Origin: Mongoliitalea daihaiensis
GTDB lineage: Bacteria; Bacteroidota; Bacteroidia; Cytophagales; Cyclobacteriaceae
Assembly: GCF_021596945.1 (NCBI RefSeq)
Contig: NZ_CP063779.1
Location: forward strand, 61,001 to 125,000
Length of the DNA: 64,000 nt
Direction of reading: 5' to 3'
The notes beneath the pieces are model-generated. The model worked only from the letters and a program-made list of their open reading frames with translations, was not told the origin of the DNA and did no database searches. Each line of letters starts with the position of its first letter. Positions within the stretch are counted from its first letter, which is position 1. The position numbers and the translations under genes are program-made. Of this stretch, positions 44,795 through 54,806 are shown one piece after another.

Positions 44795-45151
44795 TTAACC
44801 ACCATCACGATTAGGATCTCCTGAGGTTGCCGAAATAATACAAATCAGATGAAGAATTATTCCGGGTAGCACGAGTGCCATGTAACCAATTATTACAAAA
44901 ATCAGCCAAACAAGGCCTGTAAAAATATTTCCTTTATACATCTGCCCAGCACCTGGAATTATAAAGCTTAAGAGTGCAGCTACTCCTGGACTCCATTTCC
45001 GTTCTTGAGGTGCGTTAATAAATACCTGACTTTCTGTTTTCCTTGCTTGTCTTAAACTACTATCTAAAAACTCCCCACAGTGCTTACACTTGATAGCATC
45101 CCGATTGATAAGCTCTGCGCAGAAGGGACATTTCTTTTGGTTTTCTTCCAT
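44795..45151 (-). CDS. Zinc-ribbon TM2-like membrane protein upstream of Zorya
   Basis: 118 residues. N-terminal zinc ribbon with two CxxC pairs (KCPFCAELINRDAIKCKHCG, about 7-26), then two membrane helices (about 55-75 and 80-102) with a TM2-like PGAGQMYKGN turn. Such proteins are common and not specific to defence. It is 38 bp upstream of zorA on the same strand, so it is likely the first gene of the Zorya transcript and a possible accessory subunit. Confidence 0.75.
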   Translation of the reverse strand: MEENQKKCPFCAELINRDAIKCKHCGEFLDSSLRQARKTESQVFINAPQERKWSPGVAALLSFIIPGAGQMYKGNIFTGLVWLIFVIIGYMALVLPGIILHLICIISATSGDPNRDGG

Positions 45152-45459
45152 TTTTTACTTTACAACTTCTTTACATTGTTCTACAAACTAAGGTGAAAAG
45201 TACTAAAAAATAATTTTACAAAACTGCAAATTGAGTAAGCGTAGCAAAATAGACCAAAAGTGTCGGTTTTTGTAGATAAGTGATAACGTATGACATTTGC
45301 TAATTGTATTTACGTAGAATCTTTCAATATCTAAAGCTTGGAATAAGAGTAGATAATTGTAAATTACATACAAATGTATTTAAATCATTTACAGTATAAA
45401 TGATCTTGAATAATTATTGAAAACAGATTTAACCTTGCAACCAATAGTTTTTGATCATT
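45152..45459. other. Intergenic region upstream of the Zorya operon
   Basis: 308 bp, AT-rich, between the divergent zinc-ribbon and unknown genes. It probably contains both promoters. A near match to the -7 consensus on the minus strand (TTAGTTTG, 45191-45184) is the only candidate; I see no repeats. Confidence 0.4.
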
Positions 45460-46002
45460 ATGAATATTGACCTTTCAAATTGTCCTACAAAAGTGGTTGA
45501 TGGCCAAACCCTCTATTACTATTTAGGTACTTGGATGACAAAACCAGAACCAATCGATGTTACCACAAATAAGGGTTACTTGATGCTCTCAGTGGGGACA
45601 AAAAACTACACTAATGAAGACTTTCATACCTTTGCATCTTCACCTCAGGCAATGATTGAAGGATTCTATAAAATAATCAATGTAAGAAAAGAGCTTGCCG
45701 AAGGAGAGTACGACTATTCAGGTAGGTTTATTGCAGATGTTCACTTTAAATATAAAGAAGACATTTCTTACATTGATCCAGATGGAACGCCAGCCTTATT
45801 TGTTGCGAGGCTTAATCCATTATTCAATAAATATTCTATTGGCAAGTCGCTAAGCGGCACTATATTAAACCTTCCATGGAAAACTCTTGAAAATTTTATT
45901 AATTATTTTTTAAATTGTGAAATTCATCTTGAAAAAATCGAACTTACTGAAGACCCAACGTATAATTCCAAAGTATATAAATACACGTGGAGATATTTAT
46001 AA
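45460..46002 (+). CDS. Hypothetical protein near the right island border
   Basis: 180 residues from the ATG at 45460 (a TTG 9 bp upstream is less likely). No signal peptide or membrane segment. Mixed alpha/beta composition (GYLMLSVGTKNYTNEDFH, IDPDGTPALFVARLNPLF) with no recognised family. It lies at the edge of the island, divergent from the Zorya operon. Confidence 0.6.
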   Translation: MNIDLSNCPTKVVDGQTLYYYLGTWMTKPEPIDVTTNKGYLMLSVGTKNYTNEDFHTFASSPQAMIEGFYKIINVRKELAEGEYDYSGRFIADVHFKYKEDISYIDPDGTPALFVARLNPLFNKYSIGKSLSGTILNLPWKTLENFINYFLNCEIHLEKIELTEDPTYNSKVYKYTWRYL

Positions 46003-46168
46003 AGCACTTCCTGATAAAAAGCAGGTACCTACCATTAGTTTAGTACCAAGATATATAGTTACACCTATATTAATAATCAATCATTTACTTTTTTTGCTTT
46101 ATCATTTGGTGCCCGCTCCTTTCAAATAGGTACCCAGTTGAAACAATGTCGGAAACAAGCAAGAGAAA

Positions 46169-46453
46169 ATGGATACATACAGAGAACAATTAATTAACAG
46201 CATCAATGAACTTTGGGAAGCAAGGGTAAAGGTATTTGGCTGTATTGTAAGTTTAGCGATGACAAACCATCTCAAGGAAATCAATGATGCTTTTGAAATC
46301 GGTGACGTTTTCGAATTTCAATATGCCCATTTCGAAGACATAGACGACAGCAATATCCAAAGCATGATCGCACTTTGCAAGGAAATGGATGATACCATTT
46401 CCCGCCTGATGAACATCAATGGAATTGGAAAGGATGAGGTGAATTTGGATTGA
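46169..46453 (+). CDS. Small hypothetical helical protein
   Basis: 94 residues, acidic and predicted all-helical (MDTYREQLINSINELWEAR, HFEDIDDSNIQSMIALCKEMDD). No family is recognised. It is the last gene before the tRNA relic and could be cargo of the island or an old chromosomal gene. Confidence 0.5.
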   Translation: MDTYREQLINSINELWEARVKVFGCIVSLAMTNHLKEINDAFEIGDVFEFQYAHFEDIDDSNIQSMIALCKEMDDTISRLMNINGIGKDEVNLD

Positions 46454-46484
46454 ATTTAGCGACGAGCCAAGTTGCAGGGCTGCT

Positions 46485-46533
46485 CCCGACGACTCGAAAT
46501 GAAAAAAGCTAAACTAACTCTTAGCATTTGAAT
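46485..46533 (-). repeat. tRNA-Ser 3'-end/terminator relic, right inner border
   Basis: Shares a perfect 25-bp block (46485-46509) with the left border at 16539-16563, has a weak hairpin (GCTAA/TTAGC) and then GCAGAGGAGGAG (46522-46533), which equals the acceptor-end of tRNA-Ser before the similarity stops. This is the expected product of integration next to the tRNA. Confidence 0.55.
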
Positions 46534-46626
46534 GCAGAGGAGGAGAGGACAAGCCGTTAAGAAAATGTCCAGTGGACATTTTTAGGCTTGGGCCAGGTTG
46601 TAGGGTGGCTCCCGACGACTCAAACA

Positions 46627-46655
46627 AAAAAGGCTGAGCAAATGCTCAGCCTTTT
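46627..46655 (-). terminator. Terminator downstream of tRNA-Ser
   Basis: Perfect stem AGGCTGAGCA / TGCTCAGCCT with a 2-nt loop and a T-tract on the minus strand, 5 bp after the tRNA 3' end. Confidence 0.85.
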
Positions 46656-46659
46656 TGTG

Positions 46660-46744
46660 CAGAGGAGGAGGGATTCGAACCCCCGGTACCTCACGGTACA
46701 ACGGTTTTCAAGACCGCCGCGATCGACCACTCTGCCACTCCTCT
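46660..46744 (-). tRNA. tRNA-Ser(TGA)
   Basis: Read on the minus strand: acceptor AGAGGAG (46744-46738) pairs with CTCCTCT (46667-46661), discriminator G at 46660; the anticodon loop is CTTGAAA giving anticodon TGA; a long variable arm and the T-loop TTCGAAT complete a class II tRNA of 85 nt. CCA is not encoded (GCA follows). The gene is intact despite the island at its 3' side. Confidence 0.95.
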
Positions 46745-46917
46745 ATTTTGGTCTCAAAGCAGTTGACTGCTTTACGGATTGCAAATGTACGGGTAAAGAA
46801 ACAATTTACAAATACATATAACCCTAAATTTTCAAATTCTCCTTAACCTATTGATTTTCAAATTTCTTTTTTTCTCATTTGTCCATCGTATTCAAGAAGC
46901 CAACCAAGCATCTATGC

Positions 46918-48780
46918 TTAAAATGGCAAAAACACTGGAATCAAGAAAACACTTAAGAGTAAAATCAGAATCGTAAATGGCACCCCCATCCGTACAAAAT
47001 CCCCAAAAGCATAATTCCCTGGAGCCACTACCAAGGTATTGACAGGAGAAGATACCGGGGTCATAAAGGCAGAAGAAGCTGCCAAGGTCACTGCCATCGC
47101 AAAGGGATAAGGAGACACGCCTAACTCCATTGCCATGGAAATGGCCACAGGTGCCATCAAGACAGCTGTAGCCGTATTGGATATAAACAACCCTAATATT
47201 GCCGTAATCAAAAACAACGCACCTATTCCCACCCGAGGAGCAGAATCCCCTACTAAATCGACTAATACATCAGAGGCTAACTCAATTCCGCCAGTTCGCT
47301 GCAAGGCTAAAGAAAATGGCATCATGCCAACGATCAATACCAAACTCTTCCAAGAAATGGCATTATAAGCACTATTCATGTCAATGATTCGGAATAGCCC
47401 CATCAATAAAGCTCCAATCAAGACCGCTAACACATTCGGTATAATTCCGGTGACCATGGCAGTCACAACCAAAGCCAAAATCACTATCGCATGTAGGCCT
47501 TTCGTACGGGCTGGCAACATATCATCAAACTCGGCGGGCAGGTGCAACAAGACCACATACGAACGATCATCTTGCTGAAAACGCTTGATATCATCCCAAA
47601 AACCTGCAATCAACAAGGTATCCCCTACCCGAATTTCTTCATCCAAAAATGTATCTTCAATCAAGCCATCTGCCCTCCACAAACCCAGTACCGTCACTCC
47701 CGAATCCGAACGCACTCGGGCATCATGAATCGTCTGACCTACCAAAGGGGAGTTGACCGGGATAATTGCCTCTGTCATTCCAAGCTCTTGTGACAAATCG
47801 GTCATATATCGCTTTCGATCTGTTAAGAGTAGCCTTTTTAGTCCATATTGCTTCGTGAATTTAGAAAGTTGCACTCCTTGATCTGCTACATCAAGTAAAA
47901 GTACATCTCCTTCTTGCAAGGCCATCTGTTTACTGGGACGGTGAAAAACGGTCTGCCGTTTATCTCTACGTTCGATGGCAAACAAATGGAGTCCACGCTC
48001 TGAAAAATCCAATGCATCAAAATTCAAACCCAACAATGAAGAATCTTCTTGCACCTCTAATCGGTACTGTCGCAGCCTAAGTTTGTATTTGTGCATCCAA
48101 TCATCAATCGTAGGACGTTTCTTTTTACTTTTCTTTCCAGCAGACCGGTCGGGGATAAACTTTCTTGCAAAAACCATGTAGCCTAGCCCCATCAGCAGAA
48201 TAGCGATTCCGAAAGGAGTAATCGCAAAAAAGGAAAACCCATCCAATCCCTGACGAACCAATTCGGAGTTTACCACGAGGTTAGGAGCCGTAGAAATCAA
48301 GGTCATCATCCCACTGATCAATGCAGCAAAACTCAACGGCATCATCAACTTGCTGGGAGATATCCCTGTATTTGAAGAAATCCTCAAAACAACCGGTATA
48401 AAAATAGCCACAATTGCAGTAGAACTCATCACCGAACCCAACCCTGCAACCGAAACCATCAACAAAAGCAGTAATTTCGTTTCTTGATTCCCTGCTTTTT
48501 GGTAAATCCAATCACCTATATCCCGGGCAACTCCAGTACGCACCAGCCCTTCACCCAAAACAAACAAAAGCGCAATCAACACAATATTGGGATCACTGAA
48601 GCCTGTCAATGCCTCATCAATACTCAAAATCCCTGTAAGGGGCAAGGCTGCAAGCATGAGCATTCCTACCGCATCCATGCGGGGCTTATTTTGAACAAAC
48701 ATAATGATGGCCGAAAAAAGAAGCCCCAAAACCAAAAGCAATTCCCAATTCCAATCATCCAAAAGAACTAATTCACGCAT
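46918..48780 (-). CDS. SLC13-family transporter with TrkA-C domains
   Basis: 620 residues with about 11-12 membrane helices in two blocks (about 10-205 and 430-618) and a cytoplasmic insert holding two TrkA-C/RCK_C-like domains (about 215-400). The helix pairs SNTGISPSKLMMPLSFAALISG and SNTATAVLMAPVAIS belong to the DASS/SLC13 sodium-coupled dicarboxylate or sulfate family. The first residues MRELVLLDDWNWELLLVLG give a natural start. Substrate cannot be told; sulfate or C4-dicarboxylate are the usual ones for the TrkA-C type. Confidence 0.88.
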   Translation of the reverse strand: MRELVLLDDWNWELLLVLGLLFSAIIMFVQNKPRMDAVGMLMLAALPLTGILSIDEALTGFSDPNIVLIALLFVLGEGLVRTGVARDIGDWIYQKAGNQETKLLLLLMVSVAGLGSVMSSTAIVAIFIPVVLRISSNTGISPSKLMMPLSFAALISGMMTLISTAPNLVVNSELVRQGLDGFSFFAITPFGIAILLMGLGYMVFARKFIPDRSAGKKSKKKRPTIDDWMHKYKLRLRQYRLEVQEDSSLLGLNFDALDFSERGLHLFAIERRDKRQTVFHRPSKQMALQEGDVLLLDVADQGVQLSKFTKQYGLKRLLLTDRKRYMTDLSQELGMTEAIIPVNSPLVGQTIHDARVRSDSGVTVLGLWRADGLIEDTFLDEEIRVGDTLLIAGFWDDIKRFQQDDRSYVVLLHLPAEFDDMLPARTKGLHAIVILALVVTAMVTGIIPNVLAVLIGALLMGLFRIIDMNSAYNAISWKSLVLIVGMMPFSLALQRTGGIELASDVLVDLVGDSAPRVGIGALFLITAILGLFISNTATAVLMAPVAISMAMELGVSPYPFAMAVTLAASSAFMTPVSSPVNTLVVAPGNYAFGDFVRMGVPFTILILLLSVFLIPVFLPF

Positions 48781-48992
48781 ACAGTAACAAAATTATGTTG
48801 CCAAATAAGACCATCTATTTCACCTATTTTCAAATGTAAAAATGGGAATATTGACGTAAATTTTAAATTATCTTCAATATAAACCCGATAGATTCATAAT
48901 TAATTTTAGAAATAGCACTCCATCGACTTCCAAATCCCGATAAAATGTTTCAATTTAGATGTCTAAACATCAGTCTTTGAATTTAATTAGCC

Positions 48993-50915
48993 GTGAGAGT
49001 ATTCCTAGTTACCTTTGCTTTTTTATTGATATCTCTTAATACCTATGCTCAAAAAGATAGGATTGAACAGTTGATTCAAAAGGGAATAGGAAAACGGTAT
49101 AGTTCAGTGGACTCCGCCCACTTTTTTATCGATGAAGCTGAAAAAATAGCCAAAGAAACAGGTCTTTTCACTGACTTTGAAGCACAAATACTCCTCCATA
49201 GAGCAGGCAACAACTATGTAGCAGGACGCTATGTGGCCTCTATGGGAGATTACAAAAAAGCCTATACCCTTCTCGAAAATACCATCAATCAAAAGACAGA
49301 TTTGATCAGGGCTATGAATGGGCTTGGCCTAATCGAATTAGCACAACACAATTACCAATCAGCTGTGAATTATTGGGAGAAATGCCTGGCACTTTCTTAT
49401 GAAGTGCAGGACTCCGTAAGTATGATCCGGACCCATTTTAACTTAGGGTTGGGATTATCAGAACTTGAAAGATTCCCTGAGGCTATTGAACAATTGGAAA
49501 AGGCGATAAACATGTCGATTCAAACCTCCGACAATACCCTCGGAATGATGAGTACCAACAGGCTGGCTTATGTTTACTACCAATTGGAAGATTTAGAACT
49601 TGCTTTTCAACTTTACGAGCAGGTACTTCTGCAAGCAGCTGAATCCAATTCATGGGAACAGGCCTTTGCTTATACTGGAATAGCAGAAGTTTTGCTCAAA
49701 CAAAACCAAATGAATGAAGCGCTTAAGTATGCATTGCAAGGCTATGAAAGCGCAAAACTTGTAGGTGCATTTTGGGACAAACAGCGTGCAAGTGCTGTGC
49801 TTACCCAAGTTTATGAACAGTTAGGACAATATTCTAAGGCCTTGGCATTTGCCAAAATCAATAAGCAAATGGGCGATAGTTTGTATAGCAGAGATAAAGC
49901 AACCGAAATCAACTTTTTAAAACTTCAATTGGCTAATTCGGAGAATCTGAAACTTAACCAAGAAAAGGCAGCGATTCAGAAACAAAATAATCTGTACAGT
50001 TTTATTTCTGGGATCTTGATCATATTTATTGCTTTGTTAGGAATTGGCACTTGGGTGATTATTCGCAACAACCGTCAAAAAAGTAAGCTAAACGAGGATC
50101 TAGCAGAAGCTAATCATATTTTAGAAGAACAGAAAAGGCAGATTGAAGAGCAAAATAACTCCCTTAATGAGATCAATCAGGCAAAAAACAAACTCTTCTC
50201 TATCCTCTCCCATGACCTCCGATCCCCACTCAATTCCATCAAACAATTTATGGAATTGGAAAAACAAAATCTATTCTCAGAGGAAGAAAAACTGAAAGCT
50301 AAAGACATGATGTATCAACAGGTACATCAAACAGATCGTCTACTCAACAACCTATTAGAATGGTCTAAATCCCAGTTGGAAGGTCTGCAGACTTCACCTT
50401 CAAGTGTGGATTTACGTAAGGAAATGCAGGAAATCATCCGAAGGTTTGATTTTCAGATTCAACTCAAAAATATAGTGGTAGAACACCAAGCCGTCGAACT
50501 CCCTACTGCTTACCTCGATAAAAACCACCTTCGAATCATCCTTCAAAATGTATTTCATAATGCTATAAAATTTTCCCCAGTAGCAAGTACAGTACACATT
50601 CAATATACCTTACACAAAAATACAGTTGCAATTAATATTCAGGATTCAGGGAAAGGAATGACGGAAGAACAAAGAAAAATACTGGAATCTTCCGTAGAAA
50701 TGGCTTCAAGCACACCCGGCACATCGAATGAGACCGGTACCGGACTCGGCATCTACTTAGTCAAGCAATTCATTCAAATCAACGGTGGTGCTTTACAAAT
50801 AGAGAGTTCCTTAACCAAAGGAACTACCTTCATCCTGCAATTCCCACTTACCACCACTATCAAAGATCAAAATACCTCATCCTATAGGCCTGCATGGCAA
50901 AGTGCCCAAGCTTAG
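48993..50915 (+). CDS. TPR sensor histidine kinase
   Basis: 640 residues from a GTG start; an in-frame stop lies just upstream and the GTG opens a signal peptide (ending NTYAQ). Periplasmic TPR array about 30-320 (LIRAMNGLGLIELAQHNYQ, SMIRTHFNLGLGLSELERF), one membrane segment about 337-358, a coiled coil, then HisKA with phosphoacceptor His about 407 (LSHDLRSPLNSIKQF) and HATPase_c (IILQNVFHNAIKFSPV, GTGLGIYLVKQF). No response regulator gene is adjacent. Its 3' end overlaps the convergent EcsC gene by 56 bp. Confidence 0.9.
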   Translation: MRVFLVTFAFLLISLNTYAQKDRIEQLIQKGIGKRYSSVDSAHFFIDEAEKIAKETGLFTDFEAQILLHRAGNNYVAGRYVASMGDYKKAYTLLENTINQKTDLIRAMNGLGLIELAQHNYQSAVNYWEKCLALSYEVQDSVSMIRTHFNLGLGLSELERFPEAIEQLEKAINMSIQTSDNTLGMMSTNRLAYVYYQLEDLELAFQLYEQVLLQAAESNSWEQAFAYTGIAEVLLKQNQMNEALKYALQGYESAKLVGAFWDKQRASAVLTQVYEQLGQYSKALAFAKINKQMGDSLYSRDKATEINFLKLQLANSENLKLNQEKAAIQKQNNLYSFISGILIIFIALLGIGTWVIIRNNRQKSKLNEDLAEANHILEEQKRQIEEQNNSLNEINQAKNKLFSILSHDLRSPLNSIKQFMELEKQNLFSEEEKLKAKDMMYQQVHQTDRLLNNLLEWSKSQLEGLQTSPSSVDLRKEMQEIIRRFDFQIQLKNIVVEHQAVELPTAYLDKNHLRIILQNVFHNAIKFSPVASTVHIQYTLHKNTVAINIQDSGKGMTEEQRKILESSVEMASSTPGTSNETGTGLGIYLVKQFIQINGGALQIESSLTKGTTFILQFPLTTTIKDQNTSSYRPAWQSAQA

Positions 50916-51591
50916 CACTTAACTTGTAATTGGTTACGGCCCCTACCCCCGCACCGATGATAGGTATCAACTGCAACAGCTTCGCCAAGTCCAAATAATC
51001 CCTATAAGCTAATTGAAAGGCTCGCCAATCGAAGGCTTCAACATGCCCAGGATATCGACCTACATAGTCTTGCCAATTCTCCAACAACCGAATGGTTTCA
51101 TTTCTGCTTTCCTGAGAAGAAAATGTAAGTTTAAAAACATACAATAAAAAAATACGCTCCTGTAAGTTGGAGGTATCATACCCATAAAGGCGGGCAATTT
51201 CAAAAAGCATCTTCATTTTGATCATTAAAAAAGCAGGTAAATCAGCCAATCCTAGTAAAATCCCCCCTGCACCTGTCACGGCACCTTCCACGCTTGCGGT
51301 CCGTTGATAGAGGGTGATGATATCCTTTACCTTGGTTTCACGATCCACCAAGTTTGCTGTATGGAAGGGATCCCCTGTAATATATTGATTGCCTACCAAC
51401 ACTGCCTTCACCATTTTTTCCATAGCAAATGTAATCGCTTGATGAACTTTATCTGGGATAATCGTATTGAACGCCTGCTGAGCTCCAGCAGTTACAATAC
51501 CCATGATACTTGGCCGCTGCTTTACTTCCATGAGCCAAGCCATCATTTCAGCCAAGGCAAGTTGTTCGTAGGTAGATTCACTTTTCCCCAT
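50860..51591 (-). CDS. EcsC-family protein
   Basis: 243 residues from the ATG at 51591 (MGKSESTYEQLALAEMM). The start at 51636 is rejected because it lies inside the terminator hairpin of the upstream gene. Family marks: TAGAQQAFNTIIPDKVHQAI, VEGAVTGAGGILLGLADLPAF and LQLIPIIGAGVGAVTNY. EcsC proteins occur near ABC exporters in Firmicutes but their biochemical role is unknown. The tail overlaps the convergent kinase gene. Confidence 0.85.
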   Translation of the reverse strand: MGKSESTYEQLALAEMMAWLMEVKQRPSIMGIVTAGAQQAFNTIIPDKVHQAITFAMEKMVKAVLVGNQYITGDPFHTANLVDRETKVKDIITLYQRTASVEGAVTGAGGILLGLADLPAFLMIKMKMLFEIARLYGYDTSNLQERIFLLYVFKLTFSSQESRNETIRLLENWQDYVGRYPGHVEAFDWRAFQLAYRDYLDLAKLLQLIPIIGAGVGAVTNYKLSAKLGHFAMQAYRMRYFDL

Positions 51592-51610
51592 ACGGAAAGC
51601 TACAAAAAAT

Positions 51611-51656
51611 AAAATTCCTGCCTTGCTATTGCTCACAAAAACAAGGCAGGAATTTT
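51611..51656 (-). terminator. Terminator of the zinc-ribbon gene
   Basis: Perfect 15-bp stem (51611-51625 with 51642-51656) with T-runs, 14 bp after the stop codon of the gene at 51671-52108. Confidence 0.85.
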
Positions 51657-51670
51657 ACGTATACACTTTT

Positions 51671-52108
51671 TTACGCGAAATTTTGTTGGTTGGATGAAGG
51701 ATACTCTCGAATGAGTTTAGAACTAAACTCACTGAGATAAGAGTCTCCCAAATCCCTTAGCACAATGACCCAATCTTTATTTATCCGATAAATGCCTCGT
51801 TCGAAGCAAAACTGATAGGATAAACTATGTTTACACACATTCGTATGGGTATGATACTTAAAATTGTACCCCAATTCACACAACCTCACAAAAGAAACCT
51901 TAGCAAACTCCTCTCCATCCCGGAGTACTGTTGCTAAAATTTTTTGGTTTGTTTTCAAGATGCTAAGGATGGTCCGAACCTCCCCGCTATCCACCGAGCG
52001 CCTATGATTATTGTGGCTATTGCGGCAATAATCATCACAAAACTTCTTGTCTGACCGACCACGAACAAGCTTTCCGCAGTACAGGCAAAAATTCTTGATA
52101 GTGTACAT
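51671..52108 (-). CDS. Zinc-ribbon hypothetical protein
   Basis: 145 residues. N-terminal four-cysteine ribbon FCLYCGKLVRGRSDKKFCDD plus YCRNSHNNHRR (about 7-35), a pattern shared with DUF2116-like zinc ribbons. The rest (about 45-140) is unassigned with INKDWVIVLRDLG. It is likely a small DNA- or RNA-associated cytosolic protein of unknown role. The gene stands alone and has its own terminator. Confidence 0.75.
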   Translation of the reverse strand: MYTIKNFCLYCGKLVRGRSDKKFCDDYCRNSHNNHRRSVDSGEVRTILSILKTNQKILATVLRDGEEFAKVSFVRLCELGYNFKYHTHTNVCKHSLSYQFCFERGIYRINKDWVIVLRDLGDSYLSEFSSKLIREYPSSNQQNFA

Positions 52109-52276
52109 GGTGTGAAAATTAAAATAGTTAAAACCTTATGTTTCAGCATTTCAAACATAAACAAAACTATCATTCGAAAAAATACCCAAAATTGGGTATT
52201 TTTTGATTCATTTTTTTCAATTTAAAATTTTATGGATAATTTTTCGATCAATTTAAAATAATATTTGGAACAAAAA

Positions 52277-52304
52277 AGAGCTGAAATCCGTGGACTTCAG
52301 CTCT
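52277..52304 (-). terminator. Terminator of katG
   Basis: Stem AGAGCTGAA / TTCAGCTCT (52277-52285, 52296-52304) followed on the minus strand by a T-run, 27 bp behind the katG stop. Confidence 0.85.
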
Positions 52305-52330
52305 CAATAAATTTTAAAGCTTTTAGCTGA

Positions 52331-54676
<2,346 letters not shown>

Positions 54677-54740
54677 TCAATCAATGATAGACAAAAGCTT
54701 ACAAACAGACCAAATCCATACACAAAATCTATAAAATAAC

Positions 54741-54765
54741 AGAAGCCTCCCAAGTGGAGGCTTCT
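54741..54765 (-). terminator. Terminator of the FecA-like receptor gene
   Basis: Perfect 10-bp stem AGAAGCCTCC / GGAGGCTTCT with a 5-nt loop, 42 bp after the receptor stop codon on the minus strand; the following T-run is weak. Confidence 0.75.
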
Positions 54766-54806
54766 AGTTAACAGGCAGTTGTCATAAATTTAATCTTATA
54801 TTCTTG

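Larger units (their letters stand above)
16539..46744. mobile_element. Putative genomic island (defence island) at tRNA-Ser
   Basis: The region lies on the 3' side of tRNA-Ser(TGA) and is bounded by degenerate copies of the tRNA 3' end plus downstream terminator. The left relic (16539-16616) and the inner right relic (46485-46533) share a perfect 25-bp block (16539-16563 and 46485-46509). Nearly every gene between them belongs to a defence or toxin-antitoxin family. No integrase, excisionase or transfer gene remains, so the island appears immobile. The tRNA gene itself is intact. Confidence 0.65.

Noticed and set aside
16778..46453. Search for an integrase, transposase or relaxase in the island
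   Set aside because: None of the reading frames shows tyrosine recombinase, DDE transposase or relaxase motifs; mobility genes appear lost or outside the window.
46588..46846. Plus-strand ORFs over the tRNA-Ser
   Set aside because: They translate the tRNA and its terminator.
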